Positions 23,751-33,244 of a stretch of DNA of 44,941 nt are shown one piece after another. The notes below the pieces were generated by a model. The model saw only the letters and a program-made list of their open reading frames with translations, had not been told where the DNA came from and made no database searches. This DNA comes from Bacteroidales bacterium. Lineage in GTDB: Bacteria > Bacteroidota > Bacteroidia > Bacteroidales > Prolixibacteraceae. A program made the position numbers and the translations under genes. Within the stretch, counting starts at the first letter, position 1. The number at the start of each line of letters is the position of its first letter. The stretch spans positions 1-44,941 of the forward strand of contig JAISSS010000063.1 of NCBI GenBank assembly GCA_031272965.1, read 5' to 3'.

Positions 23751-24992
23751 ATGTACATTATGCCAAGACCTATTGACAAATATGATTTTACGGGTAAGAA
23801 AGCGCTGATTCGCGTTGATTTTAACGTCCCTGTTGACGCCAAGACGCTGGAAATCACTGACGATACCCGCATACGGAAAGCCCTGCCGACCATTAAAAAA
23901 GTAACGGAGAAGGGGGCTGCAATCCTCATGTCGCACTTTGGTCGCCCGAAGAACGGGCCGGAAGACCAGTTCTCCATGCGGCACATCGTTGGCCGTGTGA
24001 GCGAACTGCTCGGCAAAGAAGTTAAACTTGCACCCGACAGCATCGGGCCGGAGGTCAAGAAGCTGGCTGACGCGCTCAAACCCGGCGAGGTGTTGCTGCT
24101 TGAAAACCTGCGCTTCCACAAGGGCGAAACCAAGAATCCCGAAAAGAAACTCGACCAGTACGGCTCCGAGCTGGGCGACGAGGCCTTCGCCAAACAGCTG
24201 TCCGAGCTGGGCGACTGCTGGATAAACGAGGCCTTCGGAACGGCGCACCGTCCGCATGCTTCCACAGCAGTGATAGCCAAGTTCTTCCCCAACGATAAAA
24301 TGTTCGGCTACCTCGTGGAAGAAGAAATTGAAGCCCTTGACAAGGTGCTTAAGGCGCCGGAACGCCCGCTGACCGCAATTATGGGCGGCTCGAAAATCTC
24401 CACAAAAATACCCATCATCAGGAACCTGCTCACCAAAGTTGACAACCTGATTATCGGCGGCGGAATGATTTTCACCTTCGTCAAAGCGGTGGGCGGCAAA
24501 ATCGGCGATTCCATTCACGAGGATGACTTCCTCGAAGAGGCCCGCAAAATTATCGAAGAGGCCAAAGAGAAAGGCGTGAACCTCGTCATCGCTACCGACT
24601 GTGTGGCAGGCGACAGCTTCTCTAACGACGCTAAAACAATAGTCTGCAAGAACAGCGAAATCCCTGACGGGTGGCAAGGTATGGACGTGGGGCCGGAAAC
24701 TGTCAAGACCTTTAATAAGGTTATCGGTGCGTCAAAAACCATCCTGTGGAACGGGCCTGCGGGCGTCTTCGAGTTCCCCAACTTTGCTGCCGGCACCAAG
24801 GCTATCGGCGCGGCTGTGGTCGAAGCCACGAAGAATGGCGCCTATTCGCTCGTTGGCGGCGGCGATTCGGTTGCCGCGGTCAATCAGTTTGGAATCGCTG
24901 ACAAAGTGTCATATATATCTACGGCGGGCGGGGCTTTGCTCGAATATCTCGAAGGCAGGGAACTGCCGGGTATAGCAGCTGTAAGAAGCTGA
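23751..24992 (+). CDS. pgk: Phosphoglycerate kinase
   Basis: A 413-residue glycolytic enzyme transferring phosphate from 1,3-bisphosphoglycerate to ADP. The signature [12 protein letters not shown] is near the N-terminus. Substrate-binding [29 protein letters not shown], the hinge GGSKISTKI and the nucleotide-binding [19 protein letters not shown] and GGGDSVAAV are all in order. Two ATGs are possible (23751 and 23760, the latter giving [10 protein letters not shown]). The second is closer to family N-termini, but I keep the longer one. Ferritin follows 44 bp later. Confidence 0.96.
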   Translation: MYIMPRPIDKYDFTGKKALIRVDFNVPVDAKTLEITDDTRIRKALPTIKKVTEKGAAILMSHFGRPKNGPEDQFSMRHIVGRVSELLGKEVKLAPDSIGPEVKKLADALKPGEVLLLENLRFHKGETKNPEKKLDQYGSELGDEAFAKQLSELGDCWINEAFGTAHRPHASTAVIAKFFPNDKMFGYLVEEEIEALDKVLKAPERPLTAIMGGSKISTKIPIIRNLLTKVDNLIIGGGMIFTFVKAVGGKIGDSIHEDDFLEEARKIIEEAKEKGVNLVIATDCVAGDSFSNDAKTIVCKNSEIPDGWQGMDVGPETVKTFNKVIGASKTILWNGPAGVFEFPNFAAGTKAIGAAVVEATKNGAYSLVGGGDSVAAVNQFGIADKVSYISTAGGALLEYLEGRELPGIAAVRS

Positions 24993-25036
24993 AAAACACT
25001 AATAAACTCAGGAGTTAATTATAAAAAATAGAGAAA

Positions 25037-25555
25037 ATGTTAAAAGAAAGCGTTGAAAAGGCGTTGAATGAACAGATAAACAAGGAATTCTATTCAGCAT
25101 ACCTGTACCTGTCAATGTCGGCATGGTTTCAGACGAAAGGGCTGAACGGTTTCGCCAACTGGATGACGGTTCAATATAAGGAAGAGCTCACTCATGCCGA
25201 GAAGTTCTTTGCCTACGTTAACAACCGCAGCGGCAAAGTAACGTTAGCGCCGATAGCGGGCGTCCCTGTGGAGTTTAAGGATGTGCAGAGCATCTTTGAA
25301 TATACCCTTGAGCACGAGCAGAAGGTTACTGCCAGCATCGACGCCCTGATGGACACTGCGATTGCCGCAGGCGACCATGCCACCCAAAGCTTCCTCAAAT
25401 GGTTCGTGGACGAGCAGGTAGAGGAAGAATCGAATGTGCAGGAAATCCTCGACACATTGCGCCTCATTAATGGTCAGGTCAACGGAATATTCATGCTAAA
25501 CCGCGAATTGGGGGCGCGAAATTTCGTGGACGACACGACCGCTTCGGCAAGCTGA
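25037..25555 (+). CDS. ftnA: Non-haem ferritin
   Basis: A 172-residue four-helix iron-storage protein that oxidises Fe(II) and stores it as ferrihydrite in a 24-mer shell. The di-iron ferroxidase ligands are present: Glu17 (NKEFYSAYLYL), Glu50 and His53 (KEELTHAEKF) and Glu94 (LEHEQK), with DEQVEEE on the last long helix. Length matches prokaryotic FtnA. No Fur-type operator is evident. The unit ends at a canonical terminator (25599-25633). Confidence 0.94.
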   Translation: MLKESVEKALNEQINKEFYSAYLYLSMSAWFQTKGLNGFANWMTVQYKEELTHAEKFFAYVNNRSGKVTLAPIAGVPVEFKDVQSIFEYTLEHEQKVTASIDALMDTAIAAGDHATQSFLKWFVDEQVEEESNVQEILDTLRLINGQVNGIFMLNRELGARNFVDDTTASAS

Positions 25556-25598
25556 TTTATCTTTTCAGTAATAAGAGTCACGTTACATTTTTAATATT

Positions 25599-25633
25599 GA
25601 GGCTGCCGGACAAGTTCGGCAGCCTCTTTTTTT
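25599..25633 (+). terminator. Rho-independent terminator after ferritin
   Basis: A perfect 10-bp stem GAGGCTGCCG (25599-25608) / CGGCAGCCTC (25617-25626) with an 8-nt loop, followed by a run of Ts. Confidence 0.92.
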
Positions 25634-25667
25634 AATAACAGGAGTTTGAATAATAACAACATTGACG

Positions 25668-27803
25668 ATGGGAAGTACTGTAATATGGGATGAATTAATA
25701 GACTGTTGCAGAGGGCAGCTGCTGCCGACGGAAGTTGACAGCCTGCGGCGGGCCTGCGAAGCAGTGAGCCTCAAGGTCGATGCAACCCAGGCTTGCAAGA
25801 CCGCCGATGTGGCGCTGATTGTGGCCAAAGATATGGGTATGGGCTATGAGCCGGTGATTGCGGCGCTCGTTTGCCAGACCCTGCCGAAGGACGACATCGC
25901 CACATTCGGCGCCACTGTCGAAGACATCGTCTGTGGGCTGTGGGCGGTTATGGACATCGATACCGGCGCACTCAGCCAGAATCCCGAAAACTATCGCAAA
26001 TTTCTGCTGGCTATGGCCGGCGACCTGCGCGGAATACTCGTGAAAATAGCCATGCAGTTAGCCAAAATGCGCACTCTCGAAAGCATAGCCCCCGAAGAGC
26101 GCCACAAAACGGCCACAGAAACGTCCCTGCTGTATGCCCCGTTAGCGCACCGCCTTGGACTGTATTCCATAAATTCGGAACTGCTCGACCTGTGCCTGAA
26201 GTTCCTCAATCCTGACGCCTTCACGATGGTATCGGAACGCCTCAAAGAATCGGAAGCCGAAAGACGCGACTTCGTAGAGGTATTTGTGCGTCCTATCAAA
26301 GAGAAGCTCCGTCAGAGAGGGTTCAATTTCGAGATGAAAGCCCGCACAAAATCCATAAATTCTATATGGAACAAGATGAAAAAACAGAACGTTACTTTCG
26401 ATGAAGTATATGACCTGTTCGCCATCCGCGTAATACTTGATTCCCGACCGGAAATGGAGAAGTCGGACTGCTGGCAGGTCTATTCTGTCGTTACCGAAGA
26501 ATATCAGGCCAACCCTGAACGGATGCGGGACTGGATAACTGTTCCCAAATCAAACGGCTATGAGAGCCTTCATGCCACAGTGCTGGGGCCGCAGAAAAAA
26601 TGGGTCGAAATACAAATCAGAACTGCCCGCATGAACGAGATTGCCGAAAAAGGTATCGCGGCTCACTGGAAATATAAGGGGGGGCAGTCGTCGCCGGAAA
26701 CCGAAAAATGGTTGGCCGCAGTGCGGGAAGTCCTCGAAAATCCCGCCGCAAGTATGACCGACTTTATGGCCGACTTCCGCACAAATATCTATTCTGACGA
26801 GATATTTGTGTTCACCCCTAAAGGCGAATTGGTACGGCTGCCTAATGGCGCCACCCTGCTCGACTTCGCCTACGAAGTCCATTCGCAGGTGGGCGATCGC
26901 TGTACCGGCGGACTGGTGGACGGTCGCAAAGTTACGCTCAAATACAGACTCAACAACGGCGAACAGATAAACGTCTCTACATCGAACAGCCAGCACCCGA
27001 AACTCGACTGGCTCGACTTTGTGGTAACAACAAAGGCCAAATCGCGCATAAAGGCCAGCCTCAACGAGGCGCAAAAACGGGAGGCCGAACGCGGCAAAGA
27101 AATCCTGTTCAGAAAGCTGAAAAACTGGAAGTTCGAAAATACCGACGAGATTATCCGCAAACTGCTACGACACTATAATCTGAAATTGGCCCAGGAACTG
27201 TATTTCCGCATAGCGACCGGCAAAATAGACACTCTCCATATAAAGGGGCTTATTGAAGAAAAAAACGAAGAACCAACCGTCAGCCAGAAACTCGAAGAGT
27301 TGTTGCCCAAAGAGCAGTTGAACGACATGGACGTTGTCGGCGCACAGGATTATCTGCTGATAGACAACGATATACGTAACGTGAATCACAAGTTGGCGCC
27401 TTGCTGTAATCCCGTGTTTGGCGATGAGATATTCGGGTTCATCACCATTCGTGAGGGCATCAAAATACACCGTAAGAGTTGTCCGAATGCCCGCCAGATG
27501 AACGAGCGGTATCCTTACCGCATCATCCCTGCCCGCTGGCGTCATGTAGCAGACAGCCACAAGATGGCTTTTCAGGCCGCTATCAGCATCTCCGGCACTG
27601 ATGACGCCGAAATCGTATCCCGCATTTCGGCGGTCATCGCCAAAGACGGCGGCGCTCACCTGCGGGCTATCAATATAAATGCCGGAAAAGGCCTCTTCGA
27701 CGGCATCCTGAACGTTACCGTAAACAATGTCGGCCATCTCGACTTCCTCATCCAAAAGCTCAAGCGCATACGGGGCGTCCTGCACGTTGTCCGCACAGAA
27801 TGA
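25668..27803 (+). CDS. RelA/SpoT family (p)ppGpp synthetase with degenerate HD domain
   Basis: A 711-residue long RSH protein. The N-terminal HD-hydrolase region lacks the HDxxED motif; the equivalent stretch reads ALVCQTLPKDD, so (p)ppGpp hydrolysis is unlikely and the protein is probably a RelA-type synthetase. The synthetase domain is intact-looking (FDEVYDLFAIRVILD, DWITVPKSNGYESLHATVLG, WVEIQIRTARMNEIAEKGIA, HWKYKGG). A TGS domain (EIFVFTPKGELVRLPNGATL), the conserved-cysteine segment (LAPCCNPVFGDEIFGF, HRKSCPNA) and a C-terminal ACT domain follow. I use the ATG at 25668; a TTG six bases earlier is possible. It would respond to amino-acid starvation via the ribosome, by family analogy. 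Confidence 0.92.
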   Translation: MGSTVIWDELIDCCRGQLLPTEVDSLRRACEAVSLKVDATQACKTADVALIVAKDMGMGYEPVIAALVCQTLPKDDIATFGATVEDIVCGLWAVMDIDTGALSQNPENYRKFLLAMAGDLRGILVKIAMQLAKMRTLESIAPEERHKTATETSLLYAPLAHRLGLYSINSELLDLCLKFLNPDAFTMVSERLKESEAERRDFVEVFVRPIKEKLRQRGFNFEMKARTKSINSIWNKMKKQNVTFDEVYDLFAIRVILDSRPEMEKSDCWQVYSVVTEEYQANPERMRDWITVPKSNGYESLHATVLGPQKKWVEIQIRTARMNEIAEKGIAAHWKYKGGQSSPETEKWLAAVREVLENPAASMTDFMADFRTNIYSDEIFVFTPKGELVRLPNGATLLDFAYEVHSQVGDRCTGGLVDGRKVTLKYRLNNGEQINVSTSNSQHPKLDWLDFVVTTKAKSRIKASLNEAQKREAERGKEILFRKLKNWKFENTDEIIRKLLRHYNLKLAQELYFRIATGKIDTLHIKGLIEEKNEEPTVSQKLEELLPKEQLNDMDVVGAQDYLLIDNDIRNVNHKLAPCCNPVFGDEIFGFITIREGIKIHRKSCPNARQMNERYPYRIIPARWRHVADSHKMAFQAAISISGTDDAEIVSRISAVIAKDGGAHLRAININAGKGLFDGILNVTVNNVGHLDFLIQKLKRIRGVLHVVRTE

Positions 27804-27910
27804 CCGTTCACTGCTGTGCCGACGTGTGGTGGTGTGCCGTTGCGTTTGTTTTATCATGTAAAATTTTGTTAATATCGAAACTGACAGCATAACTGTTTCA
27901 TATTTATTCC

Positions 27911-27918
27911 TATTTTTG
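27911..27918 (+). promoter_or_regulatory. -7 promoter element of the GH5-GH30 gene
   Basis: TATTTTTG, 36 bp upstream of the ATG at 27955. A TTG within it opens the same frame but is better read as promoter. Confidence 0.6.
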
Positions 27919-27954
27919 AGCCGTAATAACTTCTATAAGAAAAAAGTACAAGCT

Positions 27955-30945
27955 ATGCTGTTAAAGAAATTAAGTATTCTGATAATGTTTGCCTGCTCAG
28001 GTCTGGTGGTTTCGGCTCAGACGCTGTCGTTTCTGCATGTTGAGAATCAGGACATTGTCAATGAGCAGGGGCAGAAGGTGCTTCTGCGGGGCGTCGGGTT
28101 GGGCAATTGGCTGCTGCCCGAAGGCTATATGTGGAAGTTCGGGAATGAGGGCGACCGTCCCCGAAAAATCGAGGCCATTGTGACGGCGCATCTTGGCCCG
28201 AACAAGGCGAAAGAGTTCTGGACGCAGTTCCGCAAAAACTACATCACCGAGGCCGACATCCGCCGCATCGCAGAACTGGGCTACAATTCCGTAAGACCGG
28301 CGCTCAATGCCCGCCTGTTTATGGAGGAGACCAAGCCCTACAACTTCGTCAACGAAGGCTTCGAACTGTTGGATAACCTCATTGCATGGTGCAAAAAATA
28401 CGGGCTGTATGTTATCATCGACATGCACGGCGCACCGGGCGGTCAAACCGGCCAGAACATCGATGACAGCCCCAATGACCTGCCGGAACTGTTCTCGAAG
28501 CCGCAAAATCAGGAACTGCTGGTGAAGTTGTGGGTGAAAATCGCCCGCCGCTACTGCAACGAACCGACAGTGGCCGCCTACGACCTGCTTAACGAACCTT
28601 TGCCGGAACGAACCGGCGCGGCAGACCAGCATAAAGACAAACTCATGCCCCTCTATGAACGCCTGATTAAAGAAATCCGCAAGGTCGATAAAAAACATAT
28701 GTTTACATTAGAAGGATATAACTGGGCTAACAACTGGTCAATATTTACTAAAATCCCCGACAAAAATACCTTCCTGCAATTCCATTATTACTGCTGGGAT
28801 AACCCCGACAATCTGAACGATATCAGCCATTATGTCGCCCGGCAGCACGAGTTGAACGTGCCGGTATGGGTGGGCGAGACCGGCGAGCGCAACAGCACGA
28901 TATACTATGCTACCACTCAATATTTTGAGAAGAACAATATAGGGTGGTCGTTTTGGCCGTGGAAGAAGATGGACACCACCAACACGCCATACTCCATAAA
29001 ATCGCCCGCCGGATGGCAGGCCGTAGCCGAATATTCCCGTAATGGCCGCGGCGCTACTGCCCCCGATGCGGAGCGTATTTTTGCAGAACTGCTCGAAAAT
29101 ATCAAGTTAGAGAACTGTGTTTACTATCCTGACGTGGTGAACGCCATGCTCCGTCGGCTGCCGTTGAAATTGGAGGCCGAGAATTACGGACATGATGGCT
29201 ACGGGCGCTCGTATGTGGTACGGGACACCACTGTCCGCGCTGCCACATACCGCAAGAGAGAACCTGTACGTATTGAGTCGGTTGGCAGCGGACGGCGCAC
29301 GTCCGGTCAAGCAGTTACGCTTGCCGACGGCGAATGGACAGCCTATGCTATAAATTCACCCACCGCCCAAAAATGGCACGTCGCCGTGCGGATACGGGGC
29401 TTCGGACAATTGCGCCTGTCCGTGAACGGCCAGAGTGTTACCGCTGAGGCCACCGGCGAATGGACGGAAATGCAATTGCCATTATTAGACTTCTCCGCAG
29501 GAATAAACGAATTGAGAGCAGAAGCTGTACGCGGGGAAGTGCAGATAGACTGGTTTAATATTGACCGTCCTGTTACCGCCGCGGCCGGAACGCCACAGAT
29601 TTTTGTTACGGCCAAAGATACCGAACTGCGGCTGTCAGAAATCGCGGCCCCCACCGAATGGCGCCACTATCGGCAGCCCACCGAAAGGGACGTATTTGTA
29701 TGGCTGGACCCGCAAAACACTTTCCAGACTGTTATTGGCATTGGCGGGGCATTGACCGATGCCGCAGCTGAGACTTTCGCCAAGTTGCCCAAAGCCGCTC
29801 AGCAGGAATTTCTGACCGCCTGCTTCGACAGGGAAAAAGGCATTGGCTATAACTTCGGGCGCATAAACATTGCCAGCTGCGACTTCTCAAGCGACACTTA
29901 CGCTTATGTGGCCGACAACGATTCGCTGCTGGAGACCTTCAGTCTTGCCCATGACGAGAAATATAAGATTCCCTTTATAAAAGCCGCCTCTGTAACGGCG
30001 GGAGGTCTGCGGCTGTTTGCCAGTCCGTGGAGCCCGCCGGCATGGATGAAAGACAATAACGACCTGCTGCACGGCGGCCGCCTGCTCGACCGCTACCGCC
30101 AGACATGGGCTAATCACTTCGTGAAATTTATTCGGGAATATGAGGCCTCCGGAATCCCGATTTGGGGAATAACCCCGCAAAACGAACCTATGGCCACCCA
30201 AAAATGGGAATCGTGCATCTTCACTGCCGAAGATGAACGCGACTTCATCAAGGGCTATCTCGGCCCGACCTTGTTGCGCAGCGGACTGCGGAACACCCGA
30301 ATCATCGCATGGGACCACAACCGGGACCTGCTCTATCAGCGGGCCTCCGTATTGCTGAACGACCCCGTTGCCGCCCGCTATATCTGGGGAATAGGCTTCC
30401 ACTGGTATGAAACATGGACGGGCAGCGACATGCAGTTTGATAACCTTAAATTGGTCGCAGATGTGTTCCCCGACAAGGCGCTGGTGTTCACCGAAGGATG
30501 TGCCGAGACCTTCAACATGAAGAACGTCAACAATTGGCGGCTGGGTGAACGCTATGGCTATTCCATGCTCAACGATTTTAACTGCGGAACTGTGGCCTGG
30601 ACAGACTGGAACGTCCTGCTTGATGAACAGGGAGGCCCTAACCATGTGGGCAACTTCTGCTTCGCCCCGCTCCATGCCGACACCAAAACCGGAAAACTGC
30701 TCTACACGAACAGCTATTATTATATCGGCCACTTCTCCAAGTTCATCAGGGAGGGCGCCGTCAGAATAGCATGCTCAGCCAACCGTGATAAAATACAGAC
30801 CACAGCGTTCCTCAATCCGGATGGGCAGATTGTGCTCATCGTGCTGAACACTTCCGACGACAGGATAGCCTTCAACCTCTGCCTGTTTGGGAAAGCTGTA
30901 ACTGTGGAGAGCCGTCCGCACTCTATCATGAGCATATTACTGTAA
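27955..30945 (+). CDS. Two-enzyme glycoside hydrolase: GH5 - CBM-like - GH30
   Basis: A 996-residue exported protein with signal peptide MLLKKLSILIMFACSGLVVS, cleaved near SAQ. Residues about 25-400 are a GH5 barrel: acid/base Glu214 (LLNEPLPE) and nucleophile Glu308 (WVGETGER); the opening GVGLGNWLLPEGYMWKFG recalls exo-beta-1,3-glucanases. Residues about 403-537 look like a CBM6-type beta-sandwich (KLEAENYGHDGYG, GEVQIDWFNI). Residues about 545-996 are GH30: GIGGALTDAAAETF, SPWSPPAWMKDN, acid/base Glu744 (TPQNEP), nucleophile Glu847 (VFTEGCAE), and a C-terminal beta domain. GH30 of this type includes beta-1,6-glucanases and glucosylceramidases. Degradation of beta-1,3/1,6-glucan is my inference. 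The CotH gene follows 61 bp later. Confidence 0.88.
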   Translation: MLLKKLSILIMFACSGLVVSAQTLSFLHVENQDIVNEQGQKVLLRGVGLGNWLLPEGYMWKFGNEGDRPRKIEAIVTAHLGPNKAKEFWTQFRKNYITEADIRRIAELGYNSVRPALNARLFMEETKPYNFVNEGFELLDNLIAWCKKYGLYVIIDMHGAPGGQTGQNIDDSPNDLPELFSKPQNQELLVKLWVKIARRYCNEPTVAAYDLLNEPLPERTGAADQHKDKLMPLYERLIKEIRKVDKKHMFTLEGYNWANNWSIFTKIPDKNTFLQFHYYCWDNPDNLNDISHYVARQHELNVPVWVGETGERNSTIYYATTQYFEKNNIGWSFWPWKKMDTTNTPYSIKSPAGWQAVAEYSRNGRGATAPDAERIFAELLENIKLENCVYYPDVVNAMLRRLPLKLEAENYGHDGYGRSYVVRDTTVRAATYRKREPVRIESVGSGRRTSGQAVTLADGEWTAYAINSPTAQKWHVAVRIRGFGQLRLSVNGQSVTAEATGEWTEMQLPLLDFSAGINELRAEAVRGEVQIDWFNIDRPVTAAAGTPQIFVTAKDTELRLSEIAAPTEWRHYRQPTERDVFVWLDPQNTFQTVIGIGGALTDAAAETFAKLPKAAQQEFLTACFDREKGIGYNFGRINIASCDFSSDTYAYVADNDSLLETFSLAHDEKYKIPFIKAASVTAGGLRLFASPWSPPAWMKDNNDLLHGGRLLDRYRQTWANHFVKFIREYEASGIPIWGITPQNEPMATQKWESCIFTAEDERDFIKGYLGPTLLRSGLRNTRIIAWDHNRDLLYQRASVLLNDPVAARYIWGIGFHWYETWTGSDMQFDNLKLVADVFPDKALVFTEGCAETFNMKNVNNWRLGERYGYSMLNDFNCGTVAWTDWNVLLDEQGGPNHVGNFCFAPLHADTKTGKLLYTNSYYYIGHFSKFIREGAVRIACSANRDKIQTTAFLNPDGQIVLIVLNTSDDRIAFNLCLFGKAVTVESRPHSIMSILL

Positions 30946-31006
30946 CCGTTACCTGTAAATTCTGTAAGAAGAGACAAAATAACCAACCATGAAAAATTAG
31001 ACAAAT

Positions 31007-32854
31007 ATGAAACGCTGTATTATGAGATTTTTTCTGTGGCTAATTGCCGTGTCAGGCATTTGGCTGTGTGTGTTTGCCTGCTCGTCGCCCCTGTCAGAGC
31101 CGGAAGTTGTCGATGTGCCGGACGAGCAGGAAACGCCGAAAGACATTCCTGACGAGACGCCGGACGACGAGACGCCGGAAGTTCCGGAAGTGCCCCCGCC
31201 GCCGAGTGCGGAGCTTGTCGGGACGTTCATCTTCGGGAATCCTTCCGCCGAAGCGGAATTTCCGCCCCTCAACGCTTTCGACGGCGATACGGTAACATAC
31301 TTCCGCGCTAACGGGACGTACAATTGGCTCGGCATCGACTTCACCGACAGATATGTTATCACTTCTGTCGCCTACTGCCCGCGTATGGACATGGCAAGTC
31401 CCGATTACCCCGACCGCCTGCGGCTGGGCCTCTTTGAGGGCGCCAACAGCGCCGACTTCGCGGATGCAATTCCGCTGCTGATTATTTCTGCCCCCGCAGA
31501 ACGCCGCATGAACACGGCCTCCGTCAGCTGCTCACGCGGGTTCCGCTATGTCCGCTTCGTATTCCCCGACCCGCAAATAGGCGGCGGAAAGAGCAACTAT
31601 ATTGCCGAACTCAAGTTCTTTGGCTACAAATCTAACGGCAACGATTCGCAGATGCCGCAGCTGACCAACTTGCCCACAATCTCTATCCGCACCGCCAACC
31701 GACAGGAAATAAGCAGCAAAACAGACTGGGTGAACGGCAGTATCACCGTCGTATATGCCAACGGGACAAAAACTTATACCGACAACATCGAAATCAGGGG
31801 GCGCGGCAACAACAGCTGGACGCATCCCAAGAAACCATACCGCGTAAAGTTAGCAACGTCAACCAATTTCATGGGATTACCGGCAAAGGCGCGAAACTGG
31901 ACGCTGATTAACAACTATGGCGACAAGACGCTGATGCGTAACATTATAGCCTTCGACTTCAGCCGTCGCATAGAGATGCCATACACGTCCCCCGCCGAGG
32001 CTGTGGATGTGGTGCTTAATGGCGACTACAAGGGTTGCTATCAGCTGTGCGACCACATCGATGTGCGCAAGAATAGGGTGGACGTCGAAGAGATGTCGGC
32101 CTCTGACGTCAAGGGGGGCTACAGCATCGAGATTGACGCATACGCTTACGGCGACCCTGTTGCTTTTACGTCCGATTATTACAGCATTCCAGTATCAGTG
32201 AAATATCCTGATTCGGAAGATATTACAGCCGCTCAAATACAGTTCATAAAAGAGCATTTCGAGCTGTTCACCCATTCAGTGGCTTCGACGCAATATACGA
32301 ATGTCACGACCGGCTTCCGGAAATATTTGGACACGGACGTCTTCATACGTCGCTTCCTGCTGGGCGAATATTCCGGCAGTACGGACATGTATTGGAGCGT
32401 CCGTATGTGGAAGAAGCGGGACAGCGACAAGTTTGTATGGGCGCCGGTGTGGGACTTCGACCTCGGCTTTGAGAACGACTGGCGCACATGGCCCATCAAT
32501 ACCCGCTGGGGGGACCAGTGGCTTGCCCTTTGCGACGGGACGTCCGCTGCCGGCAATACGAAAGAACTTATCCGCCGGATTCTTACCGACAGTGACATCA
32601 ATACACAGCTAAGCGCCGTGTGGAAGCGCTACCGCACTAACGGCAGAATTTCCACCACCGCGTTGACAGCAGTAGTGGACAGCTGTGCGGCGCTTTTAGA
32701 GCAGTCGCAGCAGCTGAACTTTATGCGCTGGCAAATTATGGGGCAAAAAGTGCACGAGAACCCCGTCGTTCACGGCAGCTATGCCGCCGAGGTGGAGAAC
32801 GTCCGGAACTATATTCTCAAGCGCCTTGAATGGCTCGACAGCAAACTGCAGTAG
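31007..32854 (+). CDS. CotH-kinase family lipoprotein with discoidin-like domain
   Basis: A 615-residue predicted lipoprotein: hydrophobic FFLWLIAVSGIWLCVFAC with the lipid-modified Cys in FACSS, then an acidic Pro/Glu/Asp/Thr-rich linker (about residues 29-66) that would hold the rest away from the membrane. Residues about 67-205 resemble an F5/8-type (discoidin) carbohydrate-binding fold (NAFDGDTVTYFRANGTYNWL, GIDF, RYVRFVFPD). Residues about 225-530 match CotH (IEIRGRGNNSWTHPKKPYR, LMRNIIAFDFSRR, GCYQLCDHIDVRKNRV, VWDFDLGFEND). CotH proteins are atypical protein kinases of spore coats, also seen on cell surfaces and in cellulosomes. It is probably co-transcribed with the GH5-GH30 gene. A second ATG at 31022 is possible. 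Confidence 0.87.
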   Translation: MKRCIMRFFLWLIAVSGIWLCVFACSSPLSEPEVVDVPDEQETPKDIPDETPDDETPEVPEVPPPPSAELVGTFIFGNPSAEAEFPPLNAFDGDTVTYFRANGTYNWLGIDFTDRYVITSVAYCPRMDMASPDYPDRLRLGLFEGANSADFADAIPLLIISAPAERRMNTASVSCSRGFRYVRFVFPDPQIGGGKSNYIAELKFFGYKSNGNDSQMPQLTNLPTISIRTANRQEISSKTDWVNGSITVVYANGTKTYTDNIEIRGRGNNSWTHPKKPYRVKLATSTNFMGLPAKARNWTLINNYGDKTLMRNIIAFDFSRRIEMPYTSPAEAVDVVLNGDYKGCYQLCDHIDVRKNRVDVEEMSASDVKGGYSIEIDAYAYGDPVAFTSDYYSIPVSVKYPDSEDITAAQIQFIKEHFELFTHSVASTQYTNVTTGFRKYLDTDVFIRRFLLGEYSGSTDMYWSVRMWKKRDSDKFVWAPVWDFDLGFENDWRTWPINTRWGDQWLALCDGTSAAGNTKELIRRILTDSDINTQLSAVWKRYRTNGRISTTALTAVVDSCAALLEQSQQLNFMRWQIMGQKVHENPVVHGSYAAEVENVRNYILKRLEWLDSKLQ

Positions 32855-32875
32855 CGGACGGCGGGGTAAGGCTTG

Positions 32876-33244
32876 TTACAGCGGGATTTTAAGCAGCTGT
32901 TTGGGGTAAATCCTGTCGGGGTCTTTGAGGATGTGCTTATTGGCCTCGAAGATTTTTTGCCACGTCATGCCGGGGTATTTTTTGGCAATCTTGCTAAGAC
33001 TGTCGCCCGGTTTCACCTCGTAAATTTCTTCTCCGCCAGCCACGACGCTGATGTCCAGCACCAAGTCTGCGGAGCGCATGTCGGGGTCAATTTTGTCGTA
33101 GATTTTCCAGAGGCGGTCTTTGACCAGCGCGGAGGTGGCGCCGTTCACATAGAGGACGCCGTCGCTTTCTGTAATGCTCAAATCGCTCACCTTTGCGGCC
33201 TGAGCCTCCGCGATGAGTTCGCTGTATTTGTCTTTCAGGCTCAT
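32876..33244 (-). CDS. LysM domain protein
   Basis: A 122-residue protein. The C-terminal LysM motif is clear (YEVKPGDSLSKIAKKYPGMT, WQKIFEANKHIL, PDRIYPKQLLKIP), a peptidoglycan-binding module. The first 70 residues (SDLSITESDGVLYVNGATSA) look BON-like, as in the potassium-binding protein Kbp/YgaU, which has the same BON-LysM order. No signal peptide is visible. Its ATG overlaps the stop of the upstream BON lipoprotein by 4 bp (33241-33244), so the two are probably translated together. Confidence 0.85.
   Translation of the reverse strand: MSLKDKYSELIAEAQAAKVSDLSITESDGVLYVNGATSALVKDRLWKIYDKIDPDMRSADLVLDISVVAGGEEIYEVKPGDSLSKIAKKYPGMTWQKIFEANKHILKDPDRIYPKQLLKIPL

Noticed and set aside
23721-24677. 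A 318-codon minus-strand open frame across pgk
   Set aside because: Antisense to an unambiguous pgk; the translation is histidine/phenylalanine-rich and unlike any known protein.
27955-32854. A classical polysaccharide utilisation locus
   Set aside because: No SusC/SusD pair, sensor or SusE-like protein lies beside the GH5-GH30 and CotH genes, nor beside the GH78 and GH29 genes.
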